Part shown: positions 1 to 11,303 of the stretch, piece by piece | How positions within the stretch are numbered: position 1 is the first letter of the stretch | How the letters are laid out: each line of letters opens with the position of its first letter | NCBI RefSeq assembly: GCF_000346465.2 | Contig: NC_034013.1 | Location: forward strand, 14,452,486 to 14,516,485 | Reading direction: 5' to 3' | DNA: 64,000 nt | DNA from: Prunus persica | Taxonomy: Eukaryota; Streptophyta; Magnoliopsida; Rosales; Rosaceae | Notes under the pieces: generated by a model | Database searches by the model: none | Told to the model about the DNA's origin: nothing | What the model saw: the letters and a program-made list of their open reading frames with translations, nothing else | Position numbers and translations under genes: made by a program

Positions 1-65
1 TCCATGATTTCTGAATAGGATGAAATGAAAATAAAAATCATTTGATGTAGAACATGGCTTTTTTA

Positions 66-269
66 GGGAATATCTTTACTTACCATTTTAACTCAAGTTA
101 TACTCTTACTTCTATTCTCAATATTTAACACGTGTTCATTGACATAATCATAGTTAACTCTTTACTTTGTATTTATGGAACCATGGTTATGTCAATAGAC
201 ACGTGTCAAATATTGAGAAGGGTGGTGAGAATATACTTTTGGTTAAAGTGGTGAGCAAAAATACTCCCC
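66..269. mobile_element. Foldback MITE-like element
   Basis: The left half (about 66-165) and the reverse complement of the right half (about 175-269) align over nearly their full length, including AGGGAATATC.. against GGGGAGTATT.. ends and an ACACGTGT core in each arm. It has no coding capacity. I could not find a clean target-site duplication: the flanks are T-rich on the left and ATTTTTAAAG on the right, so the superfamily is unassigned. Divergence between the arms suggests an old insertion. Confidence 0.6.
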
Positions 270-3200
270 ATTTTTAAAGACAACATATTCTATTCACACG
301 CCAAATTAATATTGATAGAAGAACAACTAGCTTAATAATAACAATAATAATATACAGCGTAATTTGCTAGGATGAATAAATACAATCTATATGATTTTTT
401 TAACAATATATTTTATATATGATATAATCGTCTAAACTACTCTAATGTAATTAAATTTGAATGTAAAAAGTATTGCCCCTGCCTAACTGATCCAACTCAT
501 GTACACGTGTCGATCCATATAATTAAGATGGTCTCTAGTTATAGGAGTTTTTCAACACCTACTATATATGATGCTTTCACATTATATATTACATTGGAAA
601 TGATTTTTTATTGTCAAAAATAGGGCCCTGAAATTAAATATATAGTTATAATAATGACGACATGTCATCTCTATAAAATGAAGAAATCACATCAAATCAT
701 CAACATTTACAATCTCTATCTCATGATCTTCTTTCGAGTGTATTTATCTACTCAATCACTTTGGCCTTAGCTTATACTTTAGGTTGATTCATCAATTAAA
801 TAAAATATTAGAAAATTTAATAATGGAATTGGATATCCTCGAAACTGATTTGTGAACATGGCCTATCTATCTAACTACCAAACTAAACACTTCAAGTCTT
901 CAATGAATGTGCATGAATTAGAGCATTAATCACAATATTTATCAATCAGAATACATAATCTATTATGATGCACGCGCGTATCACACGTACCTCTATGGTT
1001 TACGTATATATACATATGTGATGTGGACTTCATTTGCATTAACCATGGACCCATGATGATGGGTACATTTTGTTATAGGTAGCCCAAGCAAAATAAGGAC
1101 CACAAGGCTCATTGGTCATGGGGTACAAATAGATAATTATATAAAATAGCAGAAATTCTATTATGTGGTCGTATGAACGTTATTATCGTGAAAATTTTAT
1201 GTATTTTTTACTATTTATGTTTGCTTTCTTCCTTATTTATAATAACATCCGCACATTGATACATCTAGATGAGAGAATAACTATATAAAATAAATATGAA
1301 ATAATATTGAAATTGTAGCATTCTCATATCATCAGCTGCTTCATGGAAACTACTTGTATTTTGCTATAAAGGTAGCGTCCTTTTCAAACAGTCTTCATCG
1401 ACCAACAAGAAAGCTTCCTTTTCAAGAGATGATGATCACAAAATGATAGTGAAAGTAAAGCCATGGAAACCCATTTCTTTCCCTTCATCCTTCCCCCAAA
1501 TGATTAGGTCCTTTGCCTGGCTCTCATACTTTTTCTTGTCCCCATAGAAAATATTTATACAATATTTCTTGTCGTCAAGGAATCACTCCTCTCTCCTTCG
1601 GATGCATCAATATTTCATGCCACACTTTTTATGTATTTTCATTTATTTTTTACATTTCGCTTTTGTTTAAATCATGAATTTTAATAGTCTAAACAAATAA
1701 TTTACCTTATAATATCATCTAAATTTCTAAATTTGAAATCAGTTCATCCGAATGAGCCTTAAAAAGACACTTATTTGATAGAGTCCGGTTGAATTAGACA
1801 AAAGTATTTTGTTAAGAGATTTAAAACTTTTAGTATATGATGAAGAAATCACTTAAAATAAATGTGTTATGTGAAACAATATTGTCACGTACATAAATAT
1901 ATGCATGAAGCACTTGCATTTTAAATGATTTTTGTTTCTCTATGTAATCTTTATAGAACACTAGCTCTCAAAAACATACCCTTACAAAAGATTGTTGAGG
2001 AATCTCCACATCTTTATAGATGGCTGATTGTGAAGTTTTGACACTCATGAACATGATCATGAACAATTGGGGTTAAAATGGGAGAAATTGTTTTTTTTTT
2101 TAAATAAAGAAAAAGGCAATTGAGGTAGTTTAGTGATATGATGGTCCTTTCCTCTTGTGCCAGCCAGGTTGTTTTAGTGGTTTATAAATAATAATTGCCC
2201 TAGTTAACTTCAATTTGGGGTTAATTATGTGGTTTCAACTCCTCTATTAATGAGGGGTTTAGTTTTAAGATTCCTTGGTCCCGCTTGAGCCAGTCCCACC
2301 CATGCACCCAATCCACTACAAATCAAGTCAAAAGTTGTAATTAGGGTGCCTTGAGAAGAAACACCATCCATGTCTAATCACCAAGCTAAGGAGATAACCC
2401 TCTGATTAAAATTTCATGTCCCCAATTGATAACCAAATTTTTTGATTTGACACCAATAAATATTCTAATTAACACCTTTAGTCTCTGTGTCCACATGCTT
2501 TTGCTCTCTAGCTAAAAATCTTTTTTTAGCTATAGCTGTAATAATAATAATTGGAAATAGGACTAAGTTTTCATGGTTTAGAACTTAGAATCATATCTAA
2601 AGTGTTATCTATAATTAATTTTAAGGTCAATGGACGAGGACAACGCTTCGTTTGCATAAAAGTTTCTCTGATTGAGATCAATTACATTCTTATTAGATGA
2701 CTGATTGCCTGCAAAAAATCCCTTTACGTCTGAGGTGATTGTCTTGTTTAAAATGTCGAAAAATTGTTTCAAATTCGAATCTCGACTCTCCTATTGATTA
2801 AAAGAATTCGAAAAAAGATGTACCTCAACTATCTCAATATCAAACTTTAATTTTTGTTAGTACAAAAGCACGATAGGGTTGGCTTTCATTTGGTTTACTT
2901 CGACTCTTATGTGACATAATTTGGCGTCTTATATATAAGATCATTCGTTCATCCCTTATTACATAGGATCCACGTTTGCCTTATCATTGGTGTCATGTAA
3001 TTGAACATATAAAAGTGGAAGACATACCAAATCTTTTTCCTTTTCGGGGTTTTGATTCACTTGCAAATTATTTACAATTACAAGAAAATGGCACTTCTCT
3101 CGTTTTATTACTATTTTAACTTTCAAAAACTCCTTACTTATGACTATATAAAATTACATTTATAATGATAAAACATTTTACTTCTTATTACAAAAATATT

Positions 3201-3774
3201 ATGTAAACATGCCAATTCATCAGGCTCATGTTTTTGTCCGCTTTGCTTTATACGAACAAGATCCTAATTATTGATTAGAGAAAGGTCCGTAGTGGCGAAT
3301 AAATTGTATAATGAATAACCTTGTGGTAATCAATACTTCCAGTTAATGAAATTTACTTTCTTTTGGAAAAAATTATAATTTAAAAAAAAAAAAGTAAATT
3401 CATCATTGTATAGCACGCATGTAGCAATTTAGTAATGGGCTTCAATAAGATTTGCATTTTGCTTATTTATTTATTGGGTTTGAGTTTCGACCCCAAAAAA
3501 AAAAAATCATGGGTTCGAGTTGTATCAATCTTGGGCCATAACCAGCCACGTAAGAGGCTTTGCCAATGCAAGCCGACCGAAACGACAATTTCCAGAGTTG
3601 GTTGGGTTTCTTTTTCTTAAGCAGGCCTCGCTGGGCTCTTCGTTACCCGCTTTTTTTATTCTTATTTTTCTTTGCTTTCTATTGTGAATGAAACGACCCG
3701 TCGTTCGTAGCTGGTCAGCCCCCAAGCAACCATTTTACTTTCACAGCCAAAAAAATAGAAAGAGCGAAAGACTC
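270..3774. other. Intergenic, AT-rich, upstream of HDA6
   Basis: No open frame here has recognisable protein similarity. The stretch is AT-rich with scattered poly-A/poly-T runs. Around 2740-2800 a tRNA-like B-box (AATTCGAATC) suggests an old SINE scrap, but it is too weak to call. The last 200 bases before 3774 are the probable HDA6 promoter. I see no unambiguous TATA box. Confidence 0.5.
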
Positions 3775-3824
3775 TGAGAGAGAGAGAGAGAGAGAGAGAG
3801 CGAAAGACGGAGAGAGAGAATCAG
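3775..3824 (+). repeat. (GA)n tract in HDA6 5' leader
   Basis: A GAGAGA microsatellite at about 3776-3800, and a shorter one just before the ATG, lie immediately upstream of the HDA6 start codon. GA-rich leaders are common in plant housekeeping genes and can bind BPC/GAGA-type factors. That role is inference only. Confidence 0.7.
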
Positions 3825-6027
3825 ATGGAGTCGGAAAGCGGGGCGTCACTGCCGTCCGGACCAGACGCGAAGAAGCGGCGAGTGACATACTTCTACGAGC
3901 CCACCGTCGGCGACTACTACTATGGCCAAGGCCACCCGATGAAGCCCCACCGCATCCGCATGGCCCACAACCTAATCGTCCACTACGGACTCCATCGTCG
4001 GATGGAGATCAACCGCCCCTTCCCCGCAGGCCCCAACGACATCCGCCGCTTCCACTCCGACGACTACGTCGACTTCCTCGCCTCCGTCAGCCCCGAGACC
4101 CTCGCTGAGTCCTCCTACTCCCGCCACCTCAAGCGCTTCAACGTCGGCGAGGATTGCCCCGTCTTCGACGGCCTATTCGGCTTCTGCCAGGCCTCCGCCG
4201 GCGGCTCCATCGGCGCCGCCGTCAAGCTCAACCGCCAGGACGCCGATATCGCCCTCAACTGGGCCGGCGGCCTCCACCACGCCAAGAAGTCCGAGGCCTC
4301 CGGCTTCTGTTATGTCAATGATATCGTCCTCGGCATTCTTGAGCTGCTCAAGGTTCACAAGGTAATAATAAACCACACTTTTGTTTTTTGTTTTAAAAAA
4401 ATAAAATAAAATTATTTCATTATATATTGAAATGGTGATTTTTTTTTTTTTTGGTTCTAATTTCAATGAGCTTAGCTACTGATTGAGGATATTGATGTTT
4501 CTGTGAGGCGTTGTTTACTTACACTAGAGCTATGTTTAGTAACTGAGCTATATATGTTTTGTGCTTATTACTACGTTATATTTAGTGATTTTTAGTTACT
4601 GAGATATGCTTGTTTTGCTGTATGCTTGCTTGCACTTAATTGGTAACAAGTAGTTTGGGGGTTAGGAAAGTTGAATCTGATAAAAATTTAAGGGTGATAT
4701 TTATTTGTGAAATTATCCATTTTTATTTTTCTGATTATACATGCTGTTTAAGTGTCAAATCTTTGTTCTGCCCATTTGTTGTATTATGTATGCCATAATT
4801 ACCTTTTCATTGTTTGATAATTTGCATATGTAATCTGGTCATTGTCGCTGGGCAGCGTGTGCTTTATGTAGATATTGATGTGCACCATGGAGATGGAGTT
4901 GAGGAGGCATTTTACACCACTGACAGGGTCATGACTGTGTCGTTCCATAAATTTGGGGATTTCTTTCCTGGGACTGGGCACATTAAGGATGTTGGGGCAG
5001 GGACTGGGAAGAATTATGCGCTGAATGTCCCACTGAACGATGGAATGGATGACGAGAGTTTTCGTGGTCTGTTTCGGCCCATCCTCCAAAAAGTCATGGA
5101 GATGTATCAGCCTGATGCAGTTGTTCTACAGTGTGGTGCAGATTCATTGTCTGGTGATAGGTTGGGGTGCTTCAACTTGTCTGTCAAAGGCCATGCAGAT
5201 TGTCTTCGTTTCCTTAGATCTTTTAATGTTCCTCTGATGGTATTGGGTGGTGGAGGTTATACGATCCGGAATGTTGCTCGTTGCTGGTGTTACGAGGTTT
5301 TGTTCTCGCCTCTCTCTCCATTTTTAGCAATCACATTAACATCTTTTACTTGTGTCTCCTATTTCTCTGAACTTTTTTGCAACAACTCTTATGCAATGTA
5401 ACGTCCTTATGATTGCATCTATTACTTTGCACAGACAGCAGTGGCGGTTGGGGTGGAACCTGATAATAAGTTGCCTTACAATGAATACTATGAGTATTTT
5501 GGTCCAGATTATACTCTTCATATTCCCCCATCCAACATGGAGAACCTAAACTCACCTAAAGAGATGGAGGCAATAAGGTGTGTTAGTTGCTGCCAGTGGC
5601 TTGTATTGTCATTCAGTTTACTTTTAAGTTGAATTTTTAATTGGTGATTATTACTGACACTAATAAGTTGAAATTTATTATACCTTACCCCAAGCATTCT
5701 TGAACTATTGATTAGAACTATGAAAAATACTTAAAAATCTACTAACCATATGCATTGCTTTAGTATAATTTTGGTAAAAGGAAGTGGTTCTGAACTTAAG
5801 AGAACTCATATCATGATGTAAAGAGGAAATAGCTCATCTTTAATTTGCTTCTCTTTGCAAATATAATGGAACATTGTCAAGCTTTTCTTTGGAACTTATT
5901 GCATGGTGCAGTAAAATCTCTAGCTAGGAAACATTTGTTAGAATGCTGGACTGTTTTATTTAATTTGCAGTAAACACATACGCACACACTATTTAATTTG
6001 CAGTAAACACACACACACACACACACA

Positions 6028-6065
<38 letters not shown>

Positions 6066-6753
6066 ACATGTTTTGATTTTTGTTTACTTTCCCAGGAATA
6101 CGCTACTAGATCAACTTTCTAGAATACCACACACACACACACACTCTCTCTCTCTCCCTTTCTCTCTCTCATCATACATGTTTTGATTTTTGTTTACTTT
6201 CCCAGGAATACGCTACTAGATCAACTTTCTAGAATACCTCATACACCCAGCGTTCCTTTCCAGACAACACCACCAACAACACAAGTTCCAGAGGAGGTTT
6301 GTGTTAGTGACGAATTGATTCAATAATTTTCCAGGGTTTTCAGCATTTTCCTTGATTCTTATAACCTTACCATTTGCTTCAATGGATGCAGGCGGAAGAG
6401 AACATGGAAGAAAGACCAAAGCCTCGCATTTGGGATGGTGCGGATTATGATTCTGATCCTGAAGAAGACAAGCATTGGACTAAATTCTCCAACCCTGTTG
6501 GTCAGCATGCAGTTAAAACTGAGATGCGGTAAGGTTTTTTATATTTTGTCATAGTAAAATAATCATATATCAATGAGACTTGTATCCAAAGTGTATTAAG
6601 GATTTTTCTCTTGATAAAAATGCGATTCAGTTGTTGGATAATGAGCATTTTAGTTATTGTCCCTCTTCTAATGTTCAGAGTTGTGGTTGTTAATATAGGG
6701 ATGATGCAGATGGGATGGAAGACGAGAAACCAAATCATCCTCCGTGCTGCTGA
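3825..6753 (+). CDS. HDA6: Histone deacetylase 6-like (class I RPD3 type)
   Basis: This is a nuclear zinc-dependent lysine deacetylase of the RPD3 class. In Arabidopsis HDA6 acts in transposon and rDNA silencing, RNA-directed DNA methylation and jasmonate/flowering control. Six exons splice in frame: 3825-4361, 4856-5296, 5435-5577, 6206-6296, 6392-6528 and 6699-6753, giving 467 aa against about 471 for the Arabidopsis protein. Visible motifs are the GGLHHAKK active-site histidines (residues 148-155), DVHHGDG with zinc ligands D187 and H189, [10 protein letters not shown] with D275, and GGGGYTIRN. The start fits the family opening ([13 protein letters not shown]). The C-terminal tail is short and acidic. 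The N-terminus and tail favour HDA6 over HDA19. The exon-4 region is duplicated (see the repeat at 5955-6240). The acceptor at 6205 is the one that keeps the reading frame. Confidence 0.95.
5955..6240 (+). repeat. Nested tandem duplication around HDA6 exon 4
   Basis: A unit made of (CA)n, (TC)n, an intron end, the acceptor TTTCCCAG and the first 33 bases of exon 4 occurs twice with a 110-bp period (acceptors at 6095 and 6205). Just upstream, a TATTTAATTTGCAGTAAACACA unit (described in parts: TATTTAATTTGCAG then TAAACACA) is also doubled with a period of about 33 bp. The upstream exon copy runs into CACACA instead of the rest of exon 4. The only support needed is alignment of the two stretches, which are almost identical, so the event is recent. 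Confidence 0.9.
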
Positions 6754-7412
6754 CACAGATGGAATTTTGTAGCTTCTGGTTGTAATGTCCCTGTATCACC
6801 TGTCTATGAGATGTTTACTGAAGCAGAGAGAGAGAGCTTTGTTCAAGCCGCATAATTTCTAGAAAAGGCATCCTATTAATTAGCGAGGAATTAGAATAGG
6901 CTACTAGCCACCATCCTAATTGTCAAGTCGGTGATGCCCTTGCTAATCGGATTTGTTTTAGAATCACCCATTGTAAAACCGAACTTACATTGATAGCAGG
7001 CGAATGTCAATACACTGTGCATAAAAGCTTCTAAGATAGTTCTAAAGGATCACTGTGTTTCTAGTTTATTGTTTATGTAGACTCTCAGAATGCAGAATGT
7101 ACCAATTATATGTTATTTTGTTCATTTGAAAACTCTCTTATTCTCAAAACAAGAAAAGTTAAAAAGGAAAATTTCCCTATTTTGGGGGGTATTCTACACT
7201 GCGTGAAGTATTGCCAGGTGACCCCAGAAGCTGAACCGTATAGTAGAAAAGTAAATCCCATCACAATCCAGTTCTAGAATTCAAAGAAATTTTAACAATT
7301 TTCTTAAATATAATATAAATTTTATGGGCGCTATTATGGAGAATTATGCTCCCTTTTCTTTTTCTTTGCTTTCTCTCTGTGAAGTGAAACAGTCTACAGA
7401 GAACAATAAGCA
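6754..7412. other. HDA6 3' region and downstream-gene promoter
   Basis: This holds the HDA6 3' untranslated region and the leader of the next gene. No open frame or RNA gene is recognised. A CTCCCTTTTCTTTTTC pyrimidine tract lies shortly before the next start codon. Confidence 0.5.
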
Positions 7413-8411
7413 ATGTCGCTTCTGCAAAACCCCCACCAAATTCGACCGTTGATTTCCTACCCAATTCAAAATTTCCCAAGTTCTTTCCAACCCTCATCTC
7501 CAACCCTCCATTTCTCCACCAAAACACCTCCAAAGCCAATCTACTTCCACCCATTAATTCCAAAATCTCAACCCGCCCACCATCCGGCCCCCAAAACCAG
7601 AACCCAAGACGACGGCATCCCCGCCGAGGATGTCAAAATCCTAGCCAAATTCAAGTCCAGGTACAATTACATTCGTGTCCTCGAAGTTTCTCGAAGAGCT
7701 GACCACCCCTTTGCTGGTTCAAGGCTTCTCCTTCTTGACAACCCTGGAAACATCCACAGCATCTCCTTCATTTTCAAGTCCCTCACCAGCACTTACTTTG
7801 ACGTCTTCGCCACATTGCCGCCGATTTTGCCTCCTGGACCTGTCGGAATTCTCGGGTTCGGGGCGGGTTCTGCCGCAAGGTCCATTCTTGAGCTGTACCC
7901 AGAAGTTGGGGTTCATGGGTGGGAGCTTGACCCGTCTGTGATTGCTGTGGGCAGAGAGTACTTTGGTCTCTCAAAGCTGGAAAGACAGTATCCAGGTAGG
8001 CTTATAATTCATGTTGGAGATGCATTCAAAGCTAGCACTAGAGATGGGTTTTCAGGGATTTTGGTGGATTTGTTTCGTAAAGGCAGTTTGGTTCCTGAGC
8101 TGCAAGACCCAAATACTTGGGAGATGCTCAGAAAGTGTTTGAGAAAAGGCGGGAGAATAATGGTCAATGTAGGAGGTAGTTGTGTGGAGGCTGAGGACTC
8201 AACGAGAGATGGGAAAGTAGTTATGGAAGACACATTGAAGGCTATGCATCGGGTTTTCGGCAACAAGCTTTTCGTATTGGGCCTTGGGAATCGACAGGAA
8301 GATAGCTCCCTTGCTCTTACTGGTGATTTGCCTGATCTTGAAGCTTGGAAGAAGATGCTGCACCGTTCCTTAGCTCGTTATGTTGATAAGTGGAAGCCAT
8401 TTAGTGGTTAA
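7413..8411 (+). CDS. Spermidine-synthase-fold SAM-binding protein, plastid-type
   Basis: A single-exon frame of 332 aa. Residues 1-70 are rich in Ser, Pro and basic residues and poor in acids, as in a chloroplast transit peptide. The rest resembles the plant spermidine-synthase/S-adenosylmethionine-dependent methyltransferase family: GILGFGAGSAAR is the glycine-rich nucleotide loop (about residues 145-156), WELD follows as the acidic end of strand 2, then HVGDAF and GILVDLF. Polyamine synthases normally carry an acidic catalytic pair where this protein reads VDLFRKG, so it is probably not a true aminopropyltransferase and its substrate is unknown. Length and lack of introns match plant homologues annotated only as a methyltransferase-superfamily protein. 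It is not part of a cluster. Confidence 0.8.
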   Translation: MSLLQNPHQIRPLISYPIQNFPSSFQPSSPTLHFSTKTPPKPIYFHPLIPKSQPAHHPAPKTRTQDDGIPAEDVKILAKFKSRYNYIRVLEVSRRADHPFAGSRLLLLDNPGNIHSISFIFKSLTSTYFDVFATLPPILPPGPVGILGFGAGSAARSILELYPEVGVHGWELDPSVIAVGREYFGLSKLERQYPGRLIIHVGDAFKASTRDGFSGILVDLFRKGSLVPELQDPNTWEMLRKCLRKGGRIMVNVGGSCVEAEDSTRDGKVVMEDTLKAMHRVFGNKLFVLGLGNRQEDSSLALTGDLPDLEAWKKMLHRSLARYVDKWKPFSG

Positions 8412-9314
8412 ATGGGTAGGCGTTCTTTACTTCCTTTGATTAAGGATAGCTATTACTGTGATTACTGAAGCATTCGCTAGACATTAGGCAGTCTATTGAT
8501 GCTAATCCATGTAATTGTGCATGAATTTTCCTGTTTGAATCAGCATAGATAAAAATTTAACTATTACATTGTATTGTTGGCATGTGTCAATATTTGAGTT
8601 TTCTTTGAGCTTCTTGGTTGAGTCCTGGTGCATCCTCATACATCAAGTTGAAGGATAAAGTTCAATATATAACTTGTACTAAACAATAGTTTTGTCCCCA
8701 ACTTGTGCTTAAAACAGTATCAGAGAGAAGTAAAGTTGTCATAATCGACTGTCCTATTCATCAGAAGGCTTTAGACTACAATTTCTGCCCACCCCCACTT
8801 GCTAAAAACCCTTCATTTTAAGCCAGATTCCCAACTTGGTTTTCTTTTTTGTGACTTTTGGGTTTTTCGAGCAGCTTGTTGGAAGGGTTGAATTCATATC
8901 AGAGACAGAAGCCAGCTGTATGCTATATCATCCAATATAAATATTCTGGCTTTTATTCAATACCATAAATTTCATTGAAATTCTGCCACTAACAGTTACA
9001 AAACTGAGGATGTTTATAGACTATCAGTCAGCATGTTATTTAAGCATATCTTAGCCTTTGTAAATTGAAGTCAATTGTGTCGCTGTATGGTGACGGTGCT
9101 TCCCATGAAAGCAAGGGAAGTAACATGTAACGTCGAGGTCAACTCCATCATATCTTAGCCTATTTAACCATAGTCCATCCTTCTTCTACCAAACCCGCAG
9201 TAAACAAAACACAAAAACAAACTATAGTCTCTCGTAAAGACAATTTAGCTCAAGTAGAGACTATAAATCTCGGTTTCAAATTGAAAGCCTTCTGCAAGTT
9301 CTTGCTCTTCCGTG
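8412..9314. other. Intergenic between methyltransferase-like gene and peptide cluster
   Basis: This is the 3' region of the preceding gene, then the upstream sequence of the first small-peptide gene. I see no open frame with family similarity and no RNA gene. Confidence 0.5.
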
Positions 9315-9857
9315 ATGAGCAGATTTCTGGAAAAGTTTGTTTTAGCTGTTGTGGCAGTATATCTTCTTGTGGGTGTTTCTTCTGCAACTTTTACCTTACT
9401 TCCTCATGGTAATAATATCTTTCCAGTGATGAGATCTGCATCAGTTCCATTGAAGTTGATCATGTTGACTGAGCCCCACTTTTGACTTGATCTAGTTTTA
9501 TGATTTACCACTTATTAACATTGCATCCTGCATTTACATATGTTGTAGAGAATCATGAGGTTGTACTATTTTCCCTTTAATATATCAAACTTTGTGTCTA
9601 TTAACATTTCTTGCTTCTTGTGATCTTCTATGGCTGAAGGTGGCGAGAAGAGTTTGTCGCACATTGACTGCAGAGATGGCATGAGAAAGATTATTGGAAG
9701 AAAAGGAGGTAGCTTTGGATGTCAAAGTGACATTGTTAGCAAGAATACAGTGCCCATCCGCAGCCTAAGAATAATCGTTACAACCTCTCCGCCTTCACCG
9801 ACAAAAAATCTACGAAAGTCACAGAGTGCTACTGCACCTCCTCCGCTTATTATATGA
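9315..9857 (+). CDS. Small secreted peptide precursor, copy A
   Basis: A two-exon gene predicted from the sequence: exon 1 9315-9408 (94 nt) and exon 2 9640-9857, with a phase-1 GT-AG intron, 103 aa. Residues 1-24 form a hydrophobic signal peptide (SRFLEKFVLAVVAVYLLVGVSSA). The mature part carries SLSHIDC, GRKGGSFGCQ with a second Cys, VPIR and a tail with PPSPTKN. I do not recognise the family; the small size, two cysteines and Pro-rich end suggest an apoplastic peptide hormone or defence peptide precursor. It is the first of three tandem copies that share exon-1 length, intron phase and motifs, which is the main evidence that it is a real gene. Copy B is its closest match. Confidence 0.7.
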
Positions 9858-10539
9858 TGGCCGGATAGCTATGTTTATTTCTGTTCCCATTGTTCCCTAG
9901 GGAAGATACTTGTTGCCTCATTTGCAAGTCCATTTGGTCTTTGTACAAGCGACTTGAGTCAAAGTATGTAAATTTGTTTGAATATTTTTGCAAGTATACA
10001 AATCCATAATTATCTCTTCAATTTTCACAAGGAACTTAAAAGACCGCGTATCAAGTTTTCCTGAGCAACAACATCGAATACTAACCTACATATTTAGTAA
10101 CCTAATGTGTTGTTGTTCAGATCTAGATTACAAAGCAATTTAATTGAGTGCAAACGAAACGTGAAATGCCAAAAGCACTGGACAGGGAAGCTTCCAGGAA
10201 GAAAAACCAACTGCGGCTTCTTCGTCAAAAGCCGCCTAGAGTTAGGAGAATTGTCATACAATGGGCTGTATCAAAATTCTAAGGTAAAATTCCTTCTTCA
10301 AACCAACTACAGAATGCCTATAATTCTTGCTTCCCCTTGTCTTCATCGCAAAGAGTCAACGTTGACACGATAGCTAAGCCCCACACCTGCTGGGCTGTAT
10401 GAGAGCTGCGTATAGGACTTGGCTGTGCATTCCCAGCCACTTGTTTACACAAATTCAACAACTAGGATATTTCTAGCATTCATTGGACACGGCAATATCC
10501 TGAAGCTGCTAGGCAAGGTTCTGCTTTCTACCTCCGACG
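9858..10539. other. Spacer A-B with duplicated 3' and promoter sequence
   Basis: The bases after copy A (CCCTAGGGAAGATACTTG.. then TTGCCTCATTTGCAAGTCCA) match those after copy B (11121-11170). The bases before copy B (ATTCTTGCTTCCCC..) match those before copy C near 11222. The whole transcription unit was therefore duplicated, not just the coding part. Open frames here have no support. Confidence 0.6.
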
Positions 10540-11023
10540 ATGAATGGTTTTCCAGCAAAGTTTATGCTGGTTATTGCAGCACTAGTGTTGCTTCTCATGG
10601 GGGAGTTCCAAGCAACATGTGCTTTTCTTCGCGGTAGGTAATTAGCTAGTTACATTAATGACCTTATGCTTTATCTGGTAATTAAATTAATTAATTTCTT
10701 GCTTGCTTGCTGTGATTTTCTTTATATGGCTAGCTGAAGCTGATCAAGGTATTGTGAAGAGTACTTTGTCGCATGTTGACTGTACAAGAGATGGCTTGAG
10801 AAAGATAAATACTGGAAGAAAAGAAGGTAGCTTTGGATCATGTCAAACTGACATTTTTGGCAAGAAAATAGTGCCCATCCGACGCAACCTAAGACCATTG
10901 AAAGGGCCCAAGCCACCTTCTCCCACCAAAAACTTCCCTCCGCACTTCCGACGTCCTGATCTGCCTCTTCCACCATCACCACCTCCGCCATCATTCAACG
11001 ATACTTACTCTCCGGAATCCTAA
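10540..11023 (+). CDS. Small secreted peptide precursor, copy B
   Basis: Exon 1 10540-10633 (94 nt, phase 1) and exon 2 starting at 10734, 10743 or 10749. Three AGs in a row (GCTAG, GAAG, CAAG) all keep the frame and give 127, 124 or 122 aa. The stop is at 11021-11023. A signal peptide covers residues 1-28 (MNGFPAKFMLVIAALVLLLM..). The mature part repeats copy A motifs: TLSHVDC, RDGLRKI, GRKEGSFGSCQTDI, KKIVPIRRNLR and PPSPTKN, then a longer proline tail (PPSPPPPS). The shared core GRKxGSFGxCQxDI..KxxVPIR is probably the functional unit. The family is unrecognised. Confidence 0.7.
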
Positions 11024-11303
11024 GTAATGTTACACAGTACCGCATCATTTGGTATACAAATTTGATGAATAAATTTAGTGCGTTTAGCATTACTCATCAT
11101 ATGTACTTAATTAATCTATTCCCTAGGCAAGTAATTGTATTTTAACTTGTTGCCTCATCTGCAAGTCCATTAATTTAGCACCAAATTTATACAAGTATCT
11201 GTAATAAAAAGTATCGTCTATAAATCTTGCTTCCTCGTGCCTTCTTCATGTCACAGAATTTACAGTTCGCAACAACTATAAGTTGTTGGTTCTGTTTCAG
11301 AAA
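11024..11303. other. Spacer B-C of peptide cluster
   Basis: Repeats the copy A downstream sequence and the copy B upstream sequence at reduced identity. No separate gene is seen. Confidence 0.5.

Noticed and set aside
1141..1270. Similarity of 1150-1270 to about 28990-29110 (CTTTCTTCNCTATTTATAATANCATCCG)
   Set aside because: Only a short core aligns clearly; too weak to define a repeat family from two copies by eye.
3435..3725. Overlapping 61- and 66-codon frames upstream of HDA6
   Set aside because: No family similarity, no splice partners; they lie in the HDA6 promoter/leader.
7413..8411. Calling this gene a true spermidine synthase
   Set aside because: The nucleotide-binding loop fits but the usual catalytic acidic pair is not seen, and an N-terminal plastid-like extension is present.
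10107..10637. 88- and 72-codon frames inside the peptide cluster
   Set aside because: The first lies in duplicated spacer; the second is a different frame across exon 1 of peptide gene B and lacks a signal peptide.
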